Of a DNA stretch of 64,000 bases, positions 60,821-64,000 are shown one piece after another (the stretch's first letter is position 1; each line of letters starts with the position of its first letter). Location: positions 1 through 64,000 of the forward strand of contig JAPFBR010000003.1 in assembly GCA_035798135.1 (NCBI GenBank), given 5' to 3'. The notes beneath the pieces were generated by a model. The model made no database searches, had not been told where the DNA came from, and saw nothing but the letters and a program-made list of their open reading frames with translations. Source of the DNA: Sediminicola sp035798135 (lineage in GTDB: Bacteria; Bacteroidota; Bacteroidia; Flavobacteriales; Flavobacteriaceae). The position numbers and the translations under genes were made by a program.

Positions 60821-61777
60821 ATGAATATAAGCATAGTAATTCCCTTACTTAACGAAGAAGAATCACTAAAAGAACTACATGATTGGATTGTGCAAGTGAT
60901 GCAATCCAATCATTTTTTATATGAAATCCTCTTTATAGACGATGGTAGCACCGATACTTCTTGGAACATCATCTCGGAGCTATCCCTAAAAAACCCTCAT
61001 GTCAAGGGAATAAAGTTTTTAAAAAACTTTGGCAAGTCGCAAGCCCTACACGCTGGTTTTAAAGCAGCAAAAGGAGATGTCATCATTACTATGGATGCCG
61101 ATCTCCAGGATAATCCAGAAGAGATCAGCGAATTATACAAACTCATCAAAGAAGAGAATTACGATCTGGTATCGGGCTGGAAAAAAAAGAGATATGATTC
61201 CATTCTCTCTAAAAACATGCCCTCCAAATTATTCAATTGGGCGGCGAGAAGAACCTCTGGGGTAAAACTGCACGATTTTAATTGTGGTCTTAAGGCCTAC
61301 AAGAAGGAGGTTGTGAAAAACATAGAGGTTTCCGGTGAAATGCACCGTTACATTCCCGTATTGGCAAAAAGTGCCGGATTCTCCAACATTGGCGAAAAAG
61401 TAGTACAGCACCAAGCCAGAAAATATGGAAAAACAAAATTTGGCATGGAACGGTTCATCAACGGATTTTTGGATTTGATTACCATTTGGTTTGTATCCAA
61501 GTTTGGCAAACGGCCCATGCACCTTTTTGGGGCCCTAGGGGTGCTAATGTTCATCATTGGCCTAGGCTTTGCGACATACCTTGGCATAGACAAACTCTTT
61601 TTTCGCCCCACAGGGCGGTTGATTGCGGAACGCCCACAATTTTTTATTGCTTTGACCGCGATGATCATTGGAACCCAGTTATTTTTAGCAGGTTTCCTAG
61701 GTGAAATAATGGTGCGGACAAGAAAGAATGAAACCCGATATACGATCTCAGAAGAATTGAACCTTACCAAAGATTAA
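60821..61777 (+). CDS. Family 2 glycosyltransferase with C-terminal membrane segments (DPM1/ArnC-like)
   Basis: A 318-residue glycosyltransferase of GT2 (dolichol-phosphate-mannose/ArnC/CsbB type). The GT-A fold is seen in SIVIPLLNEEESLKELHDW, FIDDGSTDTSW, IITMDADLQDNPEEI with the DxD-like DAD, and HDFNCGLKAYKKEV. Two transmembrane segments follow (about 238-262 and 275-300; LFGALGVLMFIIGLGFATYL and FFIALTAMIIGTQLFLAGFL). It likely transfers a sugar from a nucleotide sugar to a lipid carrier such as undecaprenyl phosphate. The next gene is a phospho-sugar mutase. Confidence 0.92.
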   Translation: MNISIVIPLLNEEESLKELHDWIVQVMQSNHFLYEILFIDDGSTDTSWNIISELSLKNPHVKGIKFLKNFGKSQALHAGFKAAKGDVIITMDADLQDNPEEISELYKLIKEENYDLVSGWKKKRYDSILSKNMPSKLFNWAARRTSGVKLHDFNCGLKAYKKEVVKNIEVSGEMHRYIPVLAKSAGFSNIGEKVVQHQARKYGKTKFGMERFINGFLDLITIWFVSKFGKRPMHLFGALGVLMFIIGLGFATYLGIDKLFFRPTGRLIAERPQFFIALTAMIIGTQLFLAGFLGEIMVRTRKNETRYTISEELNLTKD

Positions 61778-61825
61778 AGCAATATTCTTTGTAAATTTAA
61801 ATACACTATAAATTTTTATAAACAC

Positions 61826-63535
61826 ATGGACGTCATACTCAACACCGCAAAAAGCTGGTTAACCGATTTTTTTGACACCAACACAAAAAAGGAAATCGAA
61901 AACCTTATGAAGACTAATACCGAAGAGCTAAAGGACAGGTTTTATAAGGACCTGGAATTTGGAACAGGAGGTATGCGCGGTATCATGGGGGTTGGCACCA
62001 ATAGAATCAATAAATACACCTTGGGGAAAAACACCCAGGGATTAAGCAACTATCTTAAAAAGGTTTATCCGAACGAGGTCCTAAAAGTGGTCATCGCTTA
62101 TGACTGCAGACATAATAGCGATACCTTGGCCAAAACAGTAGCGGATGTTTTTGCTGCCAATGGTATCAAGGTGTTTTTATTCTCCGAATTAAGGACCACC
62201 CCTGCCCTATCCTTCGCCGTAAAATATTTAAACTGCCACGCAGGAATTGTTTTAACAGCTTCCCATAATCCACCGGAATACAATGGGTATAAGGTTTATT
62301 GGACAGACGGAGGGCAAATTGTCCCACCACAGGACGGGGAGATCATCTCGGAAATCAATAAGCTATCTTTCGAGGATATCAAATTTAAGGCAGATGAAAA
62401 CTTGATCCAATTAATAGATAAAGAGGTTGATGAGGCCTTCATTTCTGCATCGGTAAAAAACGGAAACTTTAATGCAAAAGGAAAGGATAATTTCAAAATT
62501 GTGTTTACTTCTTTGCACGGCACTTCCATTACCGCCATCCCCGAAGTTTTAAAACGGGCCGGTTATAAGAATGTGACCATTATTGAAGAACAAGCTGTCC
62601 CTGACGGCAACTTTCCAACCGTAAAATCCCCTAACCCGGAAGAACCGGAAGCTTTGACCATGGCCATACAAAAAGCTGAGGAAATTGGAGCGGATATTGT
62701 TATTGGTACTGATCCGGATAGTGACCGATTGGGTATAGCCGTGAGGAATCTTGAGGGAAAAATGGAATTATTAAACGGTAACCAGGCCATGGTACTCATG
62801 ACCAAATTCTTATTGGATCAACGCAAGGCCAAAGGAATGGAAGGCAATGAATTTATAGCATCCACCATCGTCTCTACCCCAATGATGCCTGCCTTGGCAA
62901 ATGCATACTGCGTAGAATGTAAAACAGCTTTAACAGGATTCAAATGGATTGCCAAGATGATCAAGGATTTCCCAAAACAGCACTTTGTAGGAGGTGGGGA
63001 GGAAAGTTTTGGGTTTATGGTGGGTGATTTTGTTCGGGATAAAGATGCTGTGACCGCTACTTTATTGGCTTGTGAAATTGGCGCTAGTGCCAAAGCCAAT
63101 GGCAGTTCATGCTATGAGGATTTGATAGATTGCTATGTGGATTTTGGTTTTTATAAGGAGAAATTGATTTCCTTGACCAAAAAGGGCATCTCAGGGGCCC
63201 AGGAAATAAATCAGATGATGGTCGATTACAAGAATAACCCCGTACTATCCATTGATGGATCCAAGGTTATTTATGTGGACGACTATAATACATCCACCAA
63301 AAAAAATATGATAACTGGAGAGACAATATCTATAGACATACCAAAATCAAATGTGTTGATCTACACAACCGAAGACGGCACCATTATGGCCGCTAGACCT
63401 AGTGGAACGGAACCTAAGATAAAGTTTTATTTTAGCATCAATACCACTTTGGACAAGGCCAGCGATTTTAAAAAGGTAGATGCCCAATTGGACGAAAAGA
63501 TCAACAGAATCTTAAAAGAACTGAACCTCAATTAA
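61826..63535 (+). CDS. Phosphoglucomutase/phosphomannomutase-type phospho-sugar mutase
   Basis: A 569-residue alpha-D-phosphohexomutase that interconverts the 1- and 6-phosphate of a hexose. The four signature sites are present: phospho-serine loop LTASHNPPEYNGYKVYW, metal loop IGTDPDSDRLGIAV, sugar-binding GGGEESFGFMVGDF and phosphate-binding RPSGTEPKIKFYF. Size matches the PGM2-like subgroup, which uses glucose and often also ribose/deoxyribose phosphates. It overlaps the start of the ABC transporter gene by one base (TAATG). It probably supplies sugar phosphate for the envelope glycans built by the neighbours. Confidence 0.93.
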   Translation: MDVILNTAKSWLTDFFDTNTKKEIENLMKTNTEELKDRFYKDLEFGTGGMRGIMGVGTNRINKYTLGKNTQGLSNYLKKVYPNEVLKVVIAYDCRHNSDTLAKTVADVFAANGIKVFLFSELRTTPALSFAVKYLNCHAGIVLTASHNPPEYNGYKVYWTDGGQIVPPQDGEIISEINKLSFEDIKFKADENLIQLIDKEVDEAFISASVKNGNFNAKGKDNFKIVFTSLHGTSITAIPEVLKRAGYKNVTIIEEQAVPDGNFPTVKSPNPEEPEALTMAIQKAEEIGADIVIGTDPDSDRLGIAVRNLEGKMELLNGNQAMVLMTKFLLDQRKAKGMEGNEFIASTIVSTPMMPALANAYCVECKTALTGFKWIAKMIKDFPKQHFVGGGEESFGFMVGDFVRDKDAVTATLLACEIGASAKANGSSCYEDLIDCYVDFGFYKEKLISLTKKGISGAQEINQMMVDYKNNPVLSIDGSKVIYVDDYNTSTKKNMITGETISIDIPKSNVLIYTTEDGTIMAARPSGTEPKIKFYFSINTTLDKASDFKKVDAQLDEKINRILKELNLN

Positions 63536-64000
63536 TGGAGTATTTTAAAAAAATCCTTCGGTTTGCCAAACCTTATCAGAAATATGGTTACCTAAATATA
63601 TTCTTTAATATTCTTTATGCACTTTTTAGTGCTCTGTCTTTTGCTGCACTTATTCCAATGTTGGATGTGCTCTTTAAACAGGACAAAAAAGTAATGGTTG
63701 AACCTATCTACACCGGTATGGGCAACTTAAAAGATTATTTACAGGAATACATCAACTTCAGAGTTACCGCCTACTCAGGGGATGACGAGATGAAAGGTCT
63801 TGTTTTGGTGATTGGATTGGTGTTGATCCTCTTCCTATTGAAGAATTTCTTCAATTACTTGGCCATGTATTATATTACCTTTTTGAGGAACGGGGTATTA
63901 AAGGACATTAGAAATAAAATGTACCAAAAAATTGTGGAGCTCCCTATTTCCTATTATTCGGAGAAAAGAAAAGGGGATGTAATCGCCAGGATTACTTCCG
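63535..64000 (+). CDS. ABC transporter, MsbA-like, N-terminal part (cut by window edge)
   Basis: The first 155 codons of an ABC exporter with fused permease and ATPase domains. It reads MEYFKKILRFAKPYQKYGYL, followed by a first transmembrane segment (IFFNILYALFSALSFAALIPML), a second one (GLVLVIGLVLILFLLKNFFNYL) and the family signature LKDIRNKMYQKIVELPISYYSEKRKGDVIARI, the coupling region before the third helix. The ATPase lies beyond the window. MsbA-type exporters flip lipid A core or other lipids. It starts with a one-base overlap with the phospho-sugar mutase, so they are coupled. Confidence 0.93.
   Translation, partial: MEYFKKILRFAKPYQKYGYLNIFFNILYALFSALSFAALIPMLDVLFKQDKKVMVEPIYTGMGNLKDYLQEYINFRVTAYSGDDEMKGLVLVIGLVLILFLLKNFFNYLAMYYITFLRNGVLKDIRNKMYQKIVELPISYYSEKRKGDVIARITS

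Noticed and set aside
1..64000. tRNA, rRNA, transposase, integrase, restriction-modification, toxin-antitoxin or CRISPR genes
   Set aside because: None could be recognised on either strand. The window reads as ordinary core genome.

Overview
This 64 kb window is a chromosomal segment of a member of the Flavobacteriaceae (Bacteroidota), probably a marine genus. The evidence is AT-rich DNA, promoters of the Bacteroidota type (TTG/TTTG, about 19 bases, then TAnnTTTG), an Oar-like TonB-dependent receptor, many lineage-typical families (DUF4294, DUF6495, DUF4252, DUF6263, DUF4199), a CarB that ends before the allosteric domain, and a class-III-type riboswitch-BtuB locus followed by a beta-propeller lipoprotein. 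About 62 protein genes fill almost the whole window. I see no rRNA, tRNA, insertion sequence, prophage or CRISPR array, and no block of foreign-looking composition, so this is core genome rather than a mobile region.

Layout. 1-323: intergenic DNA with two strong leftward promoters for something outside the window. 324-9.2 kb: DUF4294, M42 peptidase, NUDIX, hisS, DUF6495, an Oar-like receptor, and the rpsF-rpsR-rplI ribosomal operon. 9.4-10.9 kb: two tandem, 70% identical LytTR response regulators with no kinase beside them. 10.9-16.2 kb: priA, DUF2147, YihY, nadC, rlmH. 16.3-20.9 kb: a fused SerB-like/SerA protein, a DUF3307-SatD pair, a methyltransferase-like membrane protein, rdgB. 21.2-26.6 kb: an RGG-tailed DEAD-box helicase, a CarboxypepD_reg-like protein, a GH13 lipoprotein, a metallophosphoesterase. 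26.6-32.1 kb: VOC, SRPBCC, TrmH-family methyltransferase, Sir2, haem-binding protein, purB, MscS channel. 32.2-34.3 kb: an ECF sigma operon with a putative anti-sigma membrane protein and two DUF4252 proteins. 34.5-42.5 kb: S41 peptidase, then the vitamin B12 uptake locus: riboswitch-btuB-propeller lipoprotein on one strand and btuF-btuC-btuD on the other. 42.5-48.7 kb: rmuC operon and the oxidative pentose phosphate genes pgl, zwf and gnd. 48.8-60.1 kb: carB, rpmH, DUF6263, a TPR-like protein, cls, lytic transglycosylase, hydrolase, small GNAT, mtaB, a GlmU-like protein, rpmE2. 60.3-64.0 kb: DUF4199, GT2, phospho-sugar mutase, and the start of an MsbA-type ABC transporter cut by the window edge.

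Genes that work together: zwf, pgl and gnd form the complete oxidative pentose phosphate branch in one divergent cluster. The B12 locus supplies the outer-membrane receptor, a surface propeller, the periplasmic binding protein, the permease and the ATPase. The fused serine enzyme carries the first and last steps of serine synthesis. The sigma operon is a self-contained regulatory unit.

The best candidates for undescribed biology are: (1) the SatD-DUF3307 pair, where the SatD protein carries, in order, the motif set of a class III nucleotidyl cyclase palm domain followed by a helix-turn-helix; (2) the tandem orphan LytTR regulators with a shared upstream block; (3) the riboswitch-controlled BtuG-like propeller, together with unusual start codons in the divergent B12 ABC transporter; and (4) the sigma/DUF4252 operon. 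All functional statements rest on motifs and context read by eye, with no database search.
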